From the NCBI GenBank assembly GCA_002869665.1, contig PKUG01000198.1, positions 1 through 38,953 on the forward strand: 38,953 bases of DNA, given 5' to 3'. Source of the DNA: Desulfuromonas sp. GTDB taxonomy: Bacteria; Desulfobacterota; Desulfuromonadia; Desulfuromonadales; Geopsychrobacteraceae. Below, one piece after another: positions 1 to 7,935 of the stretch. The notes below the pieces were generated by a model. The model did no database searches, was not told the DNA's origin, and saw nothing but the letters and a program-made list of their open reading frames with translations. Position numbers and translations under genes: made by a program. Position 1 is the first letter of the stretch. Each line of letters opens with the position of its first letter.

Positions 1-952
1 GGGCGAGCTGGCCGCGGGCGCAGGCCTGCAGTACCGGCACGATATCCGACTTCATGCGCACCAGCAGCGGCTGGGCCTCGGGATCGCCGAAGCGGGCATT
101 GTACTCGACCACCCGCGGTTGACCATCCTTGATCATCAGACCGACATAGAGGATGCCGCTGTAAGGGCAACCATCCTTGGCCATGCCATCGATGGTCGGC
201 CGGACGATGGTCTCGACAATCACTTTATAGAGTTCGTCGGTCACGACCGGTGCCGGGGAATAGGCACCCATACCACCGGTATTCAGCCCTTCGTCATTAT
301 CGTTGACCCGTTTGTGATCCTGTGACGAAGCCAGGGGCAGAATATTTTTGCCATCGGTGAAAGCGAAGAAGGACGCCTCTTCACCATCCATGAATTCCTC
401 GATCACCACACTGGCCCCGGCGCTGCCGAAGACCTTGTCGAGCATAATATCATCCACCGCGGCAATCGCCTGTTCCTCGCTCATGGCGACGATGACCCCC
501 TTGCCGGCAGCCAGCCCGTCCGCCTTGACAACGATCGGCGCGCCCTGTTCCCTGATATAGGCAACGGCGGCAGTATGGTCGGAGAAACTCTGGTAGGCAG
601 CGGTCGGGATTCCGTGGCGGGCCATCAGGTCCTTGGAGAACCCTTTGCTCCCCTCGACCTGTGCGGCTGCCTTGTTCGGGCCAAAGATATCGAGACCGGC
701 AGCCTGAAAGGTGTCGACGATCCCCATAGTCAACGGAACCTCGGGGCCGACAACCGTCAGGTCGATCTGCTCGGCCTTGGCGAAGTCGCACAGGGCGTCG
801 ATCTCATCGGCACCGATGTGAACACACTCGGCCAGCTCGGCAATCCCCGGGTTTCCCGGCGCACAGTAAATCTGCTCGACCAGGGGCGACTGGGCGATCT
901 TCCAGACCAGTGCGTGTTCACGGCCGCCACCACCGACTACAAGAATTTTCAT
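1..952 (-). CDS. purD: Phosphoribosylamine-glycine ligase (GAR synthetase), C-terminus outside window
   Basis: Catalyses the ATP-dependent joining of phosphoribosylamine and glycine, the second step of purine synthesis in the cytosol. The N-terminus MKILVVGGGGREHAL is the classic PurD dinucleotide-like loop. Further in are GPEVPLT, the ATP-grasp lysine stretch VVKADGLAAGKGV and NTGGMGAYSPAP. About 317 of the usual roughly 425 residues are visible, and the rest lies beyond base 1. Two adjacent ATGs (955 and 952) follow an AAGGAG ribosome site; I chose 952 because it gives the canonical MKILV start. The gene lies 207 bp downstream of purH on the same strand, the common purH-purD order. The gap holds a long palindrome (1037-1154) that could affect mRNA processing. 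Confidence 0.96.
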   Translation of the reverse strand, partial: MKILVVGGGGREHALVWKIAQSPLVEQIYCAPGNPGIAELAECVHIGADEIDALCDFAKAEQIDLTVVGPEVPLTMGIVDTFQAAGLDIFGPNKAAAQVEGSKGFSKDLMARHGIPTAAYQSFSDHTAAVAYIREQGAPIVVKADGLAAGKGVIVAMSEEQAIAAVDDIMLDKVFGSAGASVVIEEFMDGEEASFFAFTDGKNILPLASSQDHKRVNDNDEGLNTGGMGAYSPAPVVTDELYKVIVETIVRPTIDGMAKDGCPYSGILYVGLMIKDGQPRVVEYNARFGDPEAQPLLVRMKSDIVPVLQACARGQLA

Positions 953-1036
953 CATTCAGCTCCTTGATTTGGACCACAGAGACATGGAGTCACTGAGAGA
1001 GTCCGGAGGGTTCTTTTCTTCGACTATTTACTCACA

Positions 1037-1154
1037 GAAGCGAGCAATTTTGTGCGCAATCAAGGCGCCGATGAAACGACAAGGAGGCGTACTGCTGTAC
1101 GCCGCACGCAGTCGTTGATGAGGCAACGTCGAGTGCGCGCAAAAGGGCCGCTTC
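1037..1154. repeat. Long imperfect palindrome A in the purH-purD gap
   Basis: A dyad of about 118 bp. The outer arms are GAAGCG at 1037-1042 and CGCTTC at 1149-1154. TTTTG-rich GCGC arms come next, and the centre is a perfect hairpin GGCGTAC-TGCT-GTACGCC at 1086-1103. Between the outer arms and the centre, blocks such as AACGAC pair with GTCGTT. As RNA it would fold into one long stem. It resembles the element at 33495-33616 in size, in an AAGGCG block in the left arm and in a GCGTA-type centre. Just upstream, at 972-1000, is a degenerate CACAGAG-type stretch similar to the one at 32076-32204. It encodes no protein that I can see. Confidence 0.7.
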
Positions 1155-1159
1155 CCTAC

Positions 1160-2725
1160 CTAGTGCCTGAAATGGCGCATACTGGTGAAGACCATCGCAA
1201 TCCCATGCTCGTCAGCCGCGGCAATGACCTCTTCATCACGGATCGAGCCACCCGGCTGGATGACCGCGGTGATCCCGGCGGCGGCGGCATTGTCGATGCC
1301 GTCACGGAAGGGGAAGAAGGCATCGGAAGCCATGGCTGCGCCCTTCACTTCCAGACCGGCATGCTCGGCCTTGATGGAGGCGATGCGCGCCGAGTTGACC
1401 CGGCTCATCTGACCGGCACCGACGCCGATGGTCATGCCGTCCTTGCCGTAGACGATGGCGTTCGACTTGACGAACTTGGCCACCCGCCAGGCGAACTCAA
1501 GGGACTTCATCTCTTCGGCGGTCGGCTGACGCTTGGTGACGACTTTGAGGTCCGCGCTCAGCAGCAGGTCGGTGTCCTGAACCAGCAAGCCGCCGTTGAC
1601 CCGTTTGAAGTCGAGACGCTGTCCCGGTTCGGCCGTCCATTCACCGCATTCGAGCAGGCGCACGTTCTTCTTGGCCGCAACCACCTCGACCGCCTCGGCA
1701 GAGACCTTCGGCGCGATGATGACCTCAACAAACTGCTTGTCGCAGATCGCCTTGGCCGTTGCCCCGTCGAGTTCGCGGTTGAAAGCGATGATTCCGCCGA
1801 ACGCCGACTCAGGGTCGGTCGAAAAGGCCCGCTGATAGGCGTCCAGCAGGGTGTCGCCGAGAGCGACACCACAGGGGTTGGCATGCTTGACAATGACACA
1901 GGCCGGCCCTTCGTTGAACTGTTTAATGCACTCGAGGGCGGCGTCGGTATCGCCGATATTATTGTAGGACAGCTCTTTCCCCTGCAGCTGGCGGGCCGTG
2001 GCGATCGACGCCTCGATGACGTTCTTCTCGACATAGAAAGCTGCGTTCTGATGGGGGTTCTCACCGTAACGCATCCCCTGGGCTTTCTTGAACTGCAGGC
2101 TCAGGGTCGGCGGGAATTCAGCGTTCTCTTCGCCGGTCTTCTTGCCGAGCCAGTTGGAGATGGCACCATCGTAGGCTGCGGTGTGCTGGTAGACCTTGAC
2201 GGCCAGTTGGAAGTTGGTCGTCTCGGAAACGGCCCCGCCGCTCTCCTTCATCTCTTCAACGACCGTAGCGTAGTCGACCGGGTCGACGAGGACGGTGACA
2301 AAGCGATTGTTTTTCGCCGCACTGCGGAGCATGGTCGGGCCACCGATGTCGATGTTCTCGATGGCATCTTCCAGAGTGCAGCCTTCCTTGGCAACCGTCC
2401 CCTCAAAGGGGTAGAGGTTGACGACGACCATATCGATCGGCTCGATATCGTGTTTCGCCATGGCGGCGACATGCTCATCGTTGTCGCGCAGGCCAAGCAG
2501 CGCGCCGTGCACCTTCGGGTGCAGGGTTTTGACGCGGCCGTCCATCATTTCCGGAAAGCCGGTGTACTCGGAGACGTCCTTGACCGGGATTCCGGCATCG
2601 CGGATCATCTTGGCCGTGCCGCCAGTCGACAGCAGTTCAACGCCGAAATTGTTCAATTCGCGGGCCAGATCGACGACTCCGGTCTTGTCCGATACGGAAA
2701 TCAGTGCGCGCTTGATGGTGACCAT
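1160..2725 (-). CDS. purH: Bifunctional AICAR transformylase / IMP cyclohydrolase
   Basis: Carries out the last two steps of IMP synthesis: formylation of AICAR with 10-formyl-THF, then ring closure. The 521 residues match the family length. The N-terminal MGS-like cyclohydrolase domain (about 1-145) contains [19 protein letters not shown] and [13 protein letters not shown]. The C-terminal transformylase (about 150-521) contains the KHANPCG catalytic motif. The start is [13 protein letters not shown] at 2725, preceded by AAAGGACA. An in-frame extension to 2794 exists but has no family support. It lies downstream of alr and upstream of purD on the same strand. Confidence 0.97.
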   Translation of the reverse strand: MVTIKRALISVSDKTGVVDLARELNNFGVELLSTGGTAKMIRDAGIPVKDVSEYTGFPEMMDGRVKTLHPKVHGALLGLRDNDEHVAAMAKHDIEPIDMVVVNLYPFEGTVAKEGCTLEDAIENIDIGGPTMLRSAAKNNRFVTVLVDPVDYATVVEEMKESGGAVSETTNFQLAVKVYQHTAAYDGAISNWLGKKTGEENAEFPPTLSLQFKKAQGMRYGENPHQNAAFYVEKNVIEASIATARQLQGKELSYNNIGDTDAALECIKQFNEGPACVIVKHANPCGVALGDTLLDAYQRAFSTDPESAFGGIIAFNRELDGATAKAICDKQFVEVIIAPKVSAEAVEVVAAKKNVRLLECGEWTAEPGQRLDFKRVNGGLLVQDTDLLLSADLKVVTKRQPTAEEMKSLEFAWRVAKFVKSNAIVYGKDGMTIGVGAGQMSRVNSARIASIKAEHAGLEVKGAAMASDAFFPFRDGIDNAAAAGITAVIQPGGSIRDEEVIAAADEHGIAMVFTSMRHFRH

Positions 2726-2857
2726 AAAGTGTCCTTTCTTTATTACAACGAACGGTTGATCAGTCAAAAACAAGGATGGACAGCCGCTCACCACAGCTGT
2801 CCATGTGATATTTCCATGCCGGCAAAGGCGCCCTGCCCGTCCCGGCTGTAGATTCAG

Positions 2858-2879
2858 AACCCCTCTGAAAGATGGGGTT
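2858..2879 (-). terminator. Possible terminator hairpin after alr
   Basis: AACCCC at 2858-2863 pairs with GGGGTT at 2874-2879 around a 10-base loop, in the gap between alr (ends 2920) and purH (starts 2725). There is no clear U-tract on either strand, so it may be only a weak terminator or an mRNA end structure. Confidence 0.35.
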
Positions 2880-2919
2880 TATTAACATGTTTCAGCCGGG
2901 CTGACAACTGCTTTCCACG

Positions 2920-4050
2920 TCATTTTACAGGCAGATAACGGCGCGGAACCCGTTTACCGATCCGGCAGAAGACTTCGTAGGAAATCGTCCCGAGCCGCTC
3001 GGCCCAGTCGTCACCGGTGAAGCTTTCTCCATCGGCGCTGCCGAGCAGGGTGACGCAGTCGCCGATGGCCGCATCCGGCACAGGACTGACATCGAACAGA
3101 ATCCAGTCCATGCAGACCCGTCCGACCAGGGGGATCACCTGCCCTTTGAGAATCGCCTGGCCGCAATTGCTGAACAGGCGGTTGAAGCCGTCGGCGTAAC
3201 CGATCGGCAGCACGGCGACGGTCATATCCCGCTCCGCCCGGAAGGTGTGGCCGTAGGAGATGCCGCTCCCCGCCGGCAGCTGACGCAGCTGGGCGATGCA
3301 GCTGCGCAGATGCATGACCGGCTGCAGATCGAGGCGATCGCTGAATTCCGGGCCGGGCAGGCCGCCATAAAGCATGATCCCCGGCCGGGCCATGGTACAG
3401 CTTTCGCGTCCCCAGCCGCTCAAACCGGCGCTGTTGTTGAGATGGATATCGGCCGGCTCAATGCCGTTTTCCCGCAACATGCCCAACATGCCGTCAAAAC
3501 GCTGCTGCTGTGCGGCCGTCACTCCGGAAGCAAGATCGTCGGCACAGGCCAGATGCGACATGAAGCCGGAAATTTCCAGGGCATCCAGTTCCTTCAGACG
3601 CGGAAGAAAAGCCTGCAACTGATCCGGCAGAAAGCCAACCCGCCCCATCCCGCTGTCCACCTTGAGATGCACCCTGGCTTTAAGCCCGAGGCGCATCGCT
3701 TCGGCCTGCAGGCGTTCCGCGGTCGCCTCGTCGAACAGGGCGGGCATCAGCTCATTCCTGATAAAGGCCTCTTCCTGGCCGGGAAAACAGCCGCCAAGAA
3801 CCAGCAGTTTCTGATACAAGCCAGCTTCGCGCAGTTCCAGGGCTTCTTCGAGAGTCGCCACGGCAAAATCGGTGATTCCGCAGCATTCCAGAGCGCGGGC
3901 GACCGGAACCGCACCGTGGCCGTAAGCATCTGCCTTGACGACACAGAGTAAGCGTTGCCCCGGCAGGGAAAATTTCCGCGCCTGGTCGAGATTATGGCGC
4001 AAGGCTTTCAGATCGATTTCTGCCCAGGTCGGGCGGGGGGGATAATTCAT
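2920..4050 (-). CDS. alr: Alanine racemase
   Basis: PLP enzyme interconverting L- and D-alanine for peptidoglycan. From the start at 4050 it is 376 residues, the normal size. The PLP lysine is K39 in VVKADAYGHG. The second catalytic region, SYGHTFRAE, is followed by VLPIGYADG. The start MNYPPRPTWAEIDL aligns with the family N-terminus but has a poor ribosome site. An in-frame ATG at 4107, 57 bp further upstream, has a GGGAG just before it and lies close behind the predicted promoter, so the true start is uncertain. The gene is transcribed away from thiED. Confidence 0.95.
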   Translation of the reverse strand: MNYPPRPTWAEIDLKALRHNLDQARKFSLPGQRLLCVVKADAYGHGAVPVARALECCGITDFAVATLEEALELREAGLYQKLLVLGGCFPGQEEAFIRNELMPALFDEATAERLQAEAMRLGLKARVHLKVDSGMGRVGFLPDQLQAFLPRLKELDALEISGFMSHLACADDLASGVTAAQQQRFDGMLGMLRENGIEPADIHLNNSAGLSGWGRESCTMARPGIMLYGGLPGPEFSDRLDLQPVMHLRSCIAQLRQLPAGSGISYGHTFRAERDMTVAVLPIGYADGFNRLFSNCGQAILKGQVIPLVGRVCMDWILFDVSPVPDAAIGDCVTLLGSADGESFTGDDWAERLGTISYEVFCRIGKRVPRRYLPVK

Positions 4051-4134
4051 GGGATTGACAGCTCCGCAGGTCATGAGGTGAACAGATGTGCTGAAAAAAA
4101 TTTCCATGCTCTCCCGGCTAAAAGCATGCGTATT

Positions 4135-4163
4135 TAAATATACCCCAGAGAAAGGTCTGTAAA
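4135..4163 (-). promoter_or_regulatory. Candidate sigma-70 promoter for alr
   Basis: On the minus strand, TTTACA (4158-4163), a 17-bp spacer and TATTTA (4135-4140). Transcription would begin near 4128, only about 20 nt before the alternative alr ATG at 4107. Match only; no experimental support. Confidence 0.4.
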
Positions 4164-4186
4164 GTCACAAAACCGGAATGCTTTGT

Positions 4187-4215
4187 TTGACAGCTTCTGG
4201 CGACACTGTTACGAT
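4187..4215 (+). promoter_or_regulatory. Candidate sigma-70 promoter for thiED
   Basis: A perfect -35 TTGACA at 4187-4192, a 17-bp spacer and a -10 TACGAT at 4210-4215, followed by a leader of about 100 nt before the thiED ATG. I looked for a TPP riboswitch in this leader and did not recognise the conserved THI-box segments, which is unusual for a thiamine gene. Confidence 0.6.
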
Positions 4216-4320
4216 TGGGCGATAATTGTCGCAATTTCATTGGCAATTTCAAACACTAAAATTTAAATGTAAAGTCACTGCACTCCAGGCACATCGGCCT
4301 GCAATTGAAGGAGAATCCTC

Positions 4321-5742
4321 ATGCTCTCCGGTCTCTATCTGATTACAGATGGCTCCCAGGGTGGGCGGCTGATTGACAAGGTCGAAGCGGCCTTGATCGG
4401 CGGCGCCAAAGTTGTCCAATACCGTGCCAAGGAAATAGCTCCGGACGAACGCCGGGAAACGGCGGAACAGCTCCGCGAACTCTGCACCCGTTTCGGTGCG
4501 CTGCTGATCATCAACGACCTGCCCGAACTGGCCCGCGATGTTGACGCCGATGGCGTCCACCTCGGTCAGGACGACATGCCGGCTGTTCAGGCCCGCAAGA
4601 TCATCGGCCGCGACAAACTGATCGGCATCTCGACCCACAGTGTCGACGAGGCGCTCAAGGCCGAGGCCCAGGGGGCCGACTACATCGGCATCGGCAGCAT
4701 TTTCCCCACGAACACCAAAGAAGACACCACTCTGGTCGGCATCGAGACCCTGCGCCGGGTGCGCAAGGCGGTCCGCATCCCGATCGTCGCCATCGGCGGC
4801 ATGACCCCGGAAGGCGCCTTCCAGGCTCTTGAGGCCGGGGCCGATTCGGTCGCCGTCATCTCCGGCGTCATGGCCGACAGCGACCCGATCACCGCCGCCA
4901 AGGAATACAGCCTGCTCTTCAACCGTAAGACCCCGCCGCCGACCGGCCGGGTCCTGACTATCGCCGGATCCGATTCCTGCGGCGGAGCCGGAATTCAGGC
5001 CGACATCAAAACCATCACGCTGCTCGGCAGCTACGCCAGCAGCGTCCTCACCGCCCTGACCGCCCAGAACACCCTGGGGGTTCAGGACAGCTATATCGTC
5101 GATGCCGAGTTCATCGTCAAGCAGCTCAACGCCGTGCTCGATGATATCGGCACCGATGTCGTCAAGACCGGCATGCTCAGTTGGGGTGGCATCGTCACCC
5201 GCGTCGCTCACGCGATCGAAAGCCGCTCGCTGCTGGCCGTCGTCGACCCGGTCATGATCGCCAAGGGGGGCGCGTCCCTCCTCGATCATGTCGCCCTCGA
5301 CAGCCTGATCTCACGTTTGCTGCCGCAGGCCTACCTGCTGACCCCGAACCTCCCCGAAGCCGAAGCGATGAGCGGCATCGAACCGCGCAACGTCAAGGAG
5401 ATGGTCGAAGCCGGCCGTGCCCTGCAGGAGCTCGGCGCCCGTAACGTTCTGGTCAAGGGGGGACACCTCAACGACGATGCCACGGATGTCCTGCTCTGCG
5501 GCGACGACGAATATCTTTTCACGTCGCAACGCTTCGAGACCGCCAACACCCACGGTACCGGCTGCACTCTCGCCTCGGCGATCGCCACCTTCCTGGCCCA
5601 GGGCTACCCTCTGCGCCTGGCCGTCGAACGGGGCAAGCGCTTCATCTCCCTGGCGATCGAACATTCCGTTTCCCTCGGCCGGGGGCATGGCCCGGTCAAC
5701 CATATCCATGCGGCCAGGCTGATGCTGAGCGAAGAGGAATAG
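4321..5742 (+). CDS. thiED: ThiE-ThiD fusion: thiamine-phosphate synthase / HMP-phosphate kinase
   Basis: Two thiamine-synthesis enzymes in one 473-residue chain. The N-terminal ThiE barrel (about 1-205) joins HMP-PP to thiazole phosphate; it shows VQYRAKE, INDLPELARDVDADGVHLGQ, GIGSIFPTNTKED and PIVAIGGMT. The C-terminal ribokinase-fold ThiD (about 212-473) phosphorylates HMP and HMP-P; it shows TIAGSDSCGGAGIQADIK, KGGH and the NTHGTGCTLASAIA anion-hole and catalytic region. The start follows AAGGAG with 7-nt spacing. The kinase makes the substrate for the synthase, so fusion fits the pathway. A strong terminator follows. No frame disruption is seen at the junction. Confidence 0.96.
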   Translation: MLSGLYLITDGSQGGRLIDKVEAALIGGAKVVQYRAKEIAPDERRETAEQLRELCTRFGALLIINDLPELARDVDADGVHLGQDDMPAVQARKIIGRDKLIGISTHSVDEALKAEAQGADYIGIGSIFPTNTKEDTTLVGIETLRRVRKAVRIPIVAIGGMTPEGAFQALEAGADSVAVISGVMADSDPITAAKEYSLLFNRKTPPPTGRVLTIAGSDSCGGAGIQADIKTITLLGSYASSVLTALTAQNTLGVQDSYIVDAEFIVKQLNAVLDDIGTDVVKTGMLSWGGIVTRVAHAIESRSLLAVVDPVMIAKGGASLLDHVALDSLISRLLPQAYLLTPNLPEAEAMSGIEPRNVKEMVEAGRALQELGARNVLVKGGHLNDDATDVLLCGDDEYLFTSQRFETANTHGTGCTLASAIATFLAQGYPLRLAVERGKRFISLAIEHSVSLGRGHGPVNHIHAARLMLSEEE

Positions 5743-5831
5743 CCCCCATCCGCCAGCAACGGTGACACCGTCCGGGTTGACCCGCCTTCGCAACCGGACA
5801 TAGACTGAATTTAACACGAACATACCAGAAG

Positions 5832-5859
5832 CCCCGGGGGTCTCCCCCGGGGTTCTTTT
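5832..5859 (+). terminator. Rho-independent terminator after thiED
   Basis: A perfect 9-bp stem CCCCGGGGG-TCT-CCCCCGGGG (5832-5852), then TTCTTTT. It separates thiED from the ChaN-PDZ gene. Confidence 0.9.
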
Positions 5860-5897
5860 CTCCTGCAGTCGCTAACCAACAAAACAGGCAGATATTT

Positions 5898-7124
5898 ATG
5901 GTACTGAAATACTTGTTTCCTCTTCTCATCATGCTGATGACCCTGACCGCCTGCCAACCGGCCAAAAACTACCTCGGCAACCCGGAACTCCCCTACCCCC
6001 CGGAGCATGAACCGGTGATCGGCGATATCCTTCACCTGCCGACAGGCGTTTTCGTCACGGAGCAACAGATGCTCGAACAAGCGGTTCGCTCACAGGTGGT
6101 CTTTGTCGGCGAGACCCATGACAATCCGGCTTCCCATCGTTTGCAGGAGACCGTTCTGGCCGCGCTTCAGCAACACAACCCCGGCCGCGTGGCCCTGGCG
6201 ATGGAGATGTTCACCCCGAATCAGCAGCCGGTCCTCGACCGCTGGGCTGCCGGTGAGTTGAGCGAGAAGGACTTCCTCAAGGAGGTCGACTGGTACCAGA
6301 ACTGGTCGATGAACTTCGCCTTCTACCGCGGGCTGCTGACCTACAGCCGCGATCATGGTATCAAGATTCTTGCCCTCAATGCCGATGAAGCCCTCAAGCG
6401 TAAAGTCAGCCGCACCCCCTTCGAAGAGTTGAGCTCCGAAGAGCAGCAACTTCTGCCGGAGATGGACCACAACGACATCTACCAGAAGGCCACCTCCGAA
6501 TCCTTCTTTGCCGGCCACCCCATGGGACAGGCCATGCTAGAGGGTTTCCAGCGCGTCCAGACCCTGTGGGATGAAACCATGGCGGCAAACCTGGCCGCCT
6601 ATCTGCAACAGCAGGGGACGGGCCAGCAGGTTCTGGTCGTCGCCGGCGGCAACCATGTGCGATACGGCTTCGGCATTCCAAGGCGCATGTATCGCCGGGT
6701 TCCGGCCAGCTATGTGCTGATCGGCTCCGAAGAGCTCGACATCCCGGAGGACAAGCAGGATCGCCTGATGAAGGTCGAGAAGCCAAACTACCCGATGGTG
6801 CCTTACCATTTCATCACCTTCACCGCCTATGAAGACCTGCCGAATCCGGGGGTCAAGCTCGGGGTGATGCTCGAACAGAGCGAAGGGGGCCTGCTCGTCA
6901 AAGGGGTTGTTCCCGGCTCGAACGCCGAACAGAACGGGATCAGAGAGAACGACCTGCTGACCCGTATTGACAGCCTGCCGCTGGTGGAAAACTTCGATCT
7001 GGTCTACGAACTGCAGCAGAAAAAGACCGGCGACAGTATCGTCCTCGAGCTCCAGCGTGATGGGGAAGCACTCAGCCTGCCGATCACCTTTGTCGAGGTC
7101 GAAAGCCACCACGGCATGAAATAA
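5898..7124 (+). CDS. ChaN-family lipoprotein with C-terminal PDZ domain
   Basis: The signal peptide ends in lipobox L-T-A-C (C19), so it is a predicted membrane-anchored lipoprotein. Residues of about 70-290 match the ChaN/DUF399 family (Tiki/EreA-like fold, associated with haem binding or iron uptake): FVGETHDN, a RVALAMEMF strand and the VVAGGNHVRYG segment. Residues of about 310-400 form a PDZ domain (LGVMLEQ, VVPGSNAEQNGIRENDLLTRID). The PDZ fusion suggests binding of a protein partner or C-terminal tail in the periplasm. The exact substrate is unknown. It is 408 residues long, with thiED upstream behind a terminator and a zinc-ribbon gene downstream. Confidence 0.85.
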   Translation: MVLKYLFPLLIMLMTLTACQPAKNYLGNPELPYPPEHEPVIGDILHLPTGVFVTEQQMLEQAVRSQVVFVGETHDNPASHRLQETVLAALQQHNPGRVALAMEMFTPNQQPVLDRWAAGELSEKDFLKEVDWYQNWSMNFAFYRGLLTYSRDHGIKILALNADEALKRKVSRTPFEELSSEEQQLLPEMDHNDIYQKATSESFFAGHPMGQAMLEGFQRVQTLWDETMAANLAAYLQQQGTGQQVLVVAGGNHVRYGFGIPRRMYRRVPASYVLIGSEELDIPEDKQDRLMKVEKPNYPMVPYHFITFTAYEDLPNPGVKLGVMLEQSEGGLLVKGVVPGSNAEQNGIRENDLLTRIDSLPLVENFDLVYELQQKKTGDSIVLELQRDGEALSLPITFVEVESHHGMK

Positions 7125-7136
7125 CGAAATGATCGC

Positions 7137-7154
7137 GCCCGCCCCACGGCGGGC
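7137..7154 (+). terminator. Hairpin after the ChaN-PDZ gene
   Basis: GCCCGCC-CCAC-GGCGGGC at 7137-7154 followed by TCTTG. The stem is strong but the T-run is poor, so it is a weak terminator candidate. Confidence 0.45.
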
Positions 7155-7190
7155 TCTTGAATGCAATGACGAAGGAAGGATATCCAGAAA

Positions 7191-7529
7191 ATGAGTGAAC
7201 TGCCCAACTGCCCCGAATGCAACTCGGAATACACCTACGCCGACCGCGGCCTGCTGATCTGCCCCGAATGCGCTCACGAATGGACCGCCGGGGGCAACTC
7301 CGACGCCGCCGACGAACCGGTTTTTCGCGATGCCAACGGCAACCCACTCAGTGACGGCGATACGGTCACGGTGATCAAGGACCTCAAGGTCAAAGGCTCC
7401 TCCTCAGTGGTCAAGGTCGGCACCAAGGTCAGGAACATCCGCCTGGTTGAAGGGGATCATGACATCGACTGCAAGATCGACGGCATCGGCCCGATGAAGC
7501 TGAAGTCGGAATTCGTCAAGAAAGCCTGA
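7191..7529 (+). CDS. yjdM: PhnA/YjdM-family zinc-ribbon protein
   Basis: 112 residues, the normal length. The N-terminal zinc ribbon has C7-x2-C10 and C24-x2-C27. It is followed by the family-defining C-terminal SH3-like part ([50 protein letters not shown]). The old name phnA reflects position near phosphonate genes in E. coli; the protein is not itself shown to hydrolyse phosphonates and its role is unclear. The YkgJ-like gene begins 35 bp downstream on the same strand, so the two are probably co-transcribed. Confidence 0.93.
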   Translation: MSELPNCPECNSEYTYADRGLLICPECAHEWTAGGNSDAADEPVFRDANGNPLSDGDTVTVIKDLKVKGSSSVVKVGTKVRNIRLVEGDHDIDCKIDGIGPMKLKSEFVKKA

Positions 7530-7564
7530 TTGCAGGAACAGTGCATGAACTTGCGGAGCCGGGG

Positions 7565-7822
7565 ATGAGTGACGGACAAAAGTGGGAGGAGCTGTGCCGC
7601 CGCTGCGGCGAATGCTGCTTTGAAAAGAAGATCGACGCCAAAGGCGTCATTCACACGACAGCCGTCCCCTGCCGCTTCCTCGACATTCACAGTCGCAGTT
7701 GTCGCGTCTATGAGCAACGGCTACAGCTGGAAGAAGACTGCATCCAGCTCACACCGGAAAACATCGCCGGGCTCGACTGGCTACCGCAGGGGTGCGGGTA
7801 CCGGCGTTTGCTCACGGAATGA
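7565..7822 (+). CDS. YkgJ/YcgN-like Fe/Zn-chelating cysteine-cluster protein
   Basis: 85 residues with CxxCGxCC (C11, C14, C17, C18), then PCRFLD and SRSCRVYEQR, the pattern of the UPF0153/YkgJ metal-binding cysteine-cluster family. The biochemical role is not established. The ATG at 7565 has GGAG 6 nt upstream. A GTG at 7541 in the same frame, with AGGA upstream, would add eight residues. It ends tail-to-tail with the selenoprotein gene. Confidence 0.85.
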   Translation: MSDGQKWEELCRRCGECCFEKKIDAKGVIHTTAVPCRFLDIHSRSCRVYEQRLQLEEDCIQLTPENIAGLDWLPQGCGYRRLLTE

Positions 7823-7845
7823 CAGGAGATTGCGTTTAGCGGATT

Positions 7846-7860
7846 GGCGCCGACGGCGCC
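7846..7860. repeat. Short hairpin between convergent genes
   Basis: GGCGCC-GAC-GGCGCC at 7846-7860, in the 113-bp gap between the YkgJ-like gene and the selenoprotein gene. There is no T-run. It may be a weak bidirectional transcript end. Nothing else is recognisable in the gap. Confidence 0.35.
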
Positions 7861-7935
7861 GCAAATCGCCCCTCCCGCAACATTTGCCGGCCCATTTTAC
7901 TGCGGGCTCTGCCGACATGCCCCATAAGCGCTGTC

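Noticed and set aside
1052-2851. Long open frame of about 600 codons on the plus strand over purH
   Set aside because: It runs antisense to purH, which has full family motifs. The frame is a by-product of G+C-rich codon use and has no recognisable domain.
4216-4320. TPP riboswitch before thiED
   Set aside because: I looked for the conserved THI-box segments and did not see them.
4249-5289. Open frame of about 346 codons on the minus strand over thiED
   Set aside because: Antisense to a well-supported enzyme fusion; low-complexity composition rich in D and G, no motif.
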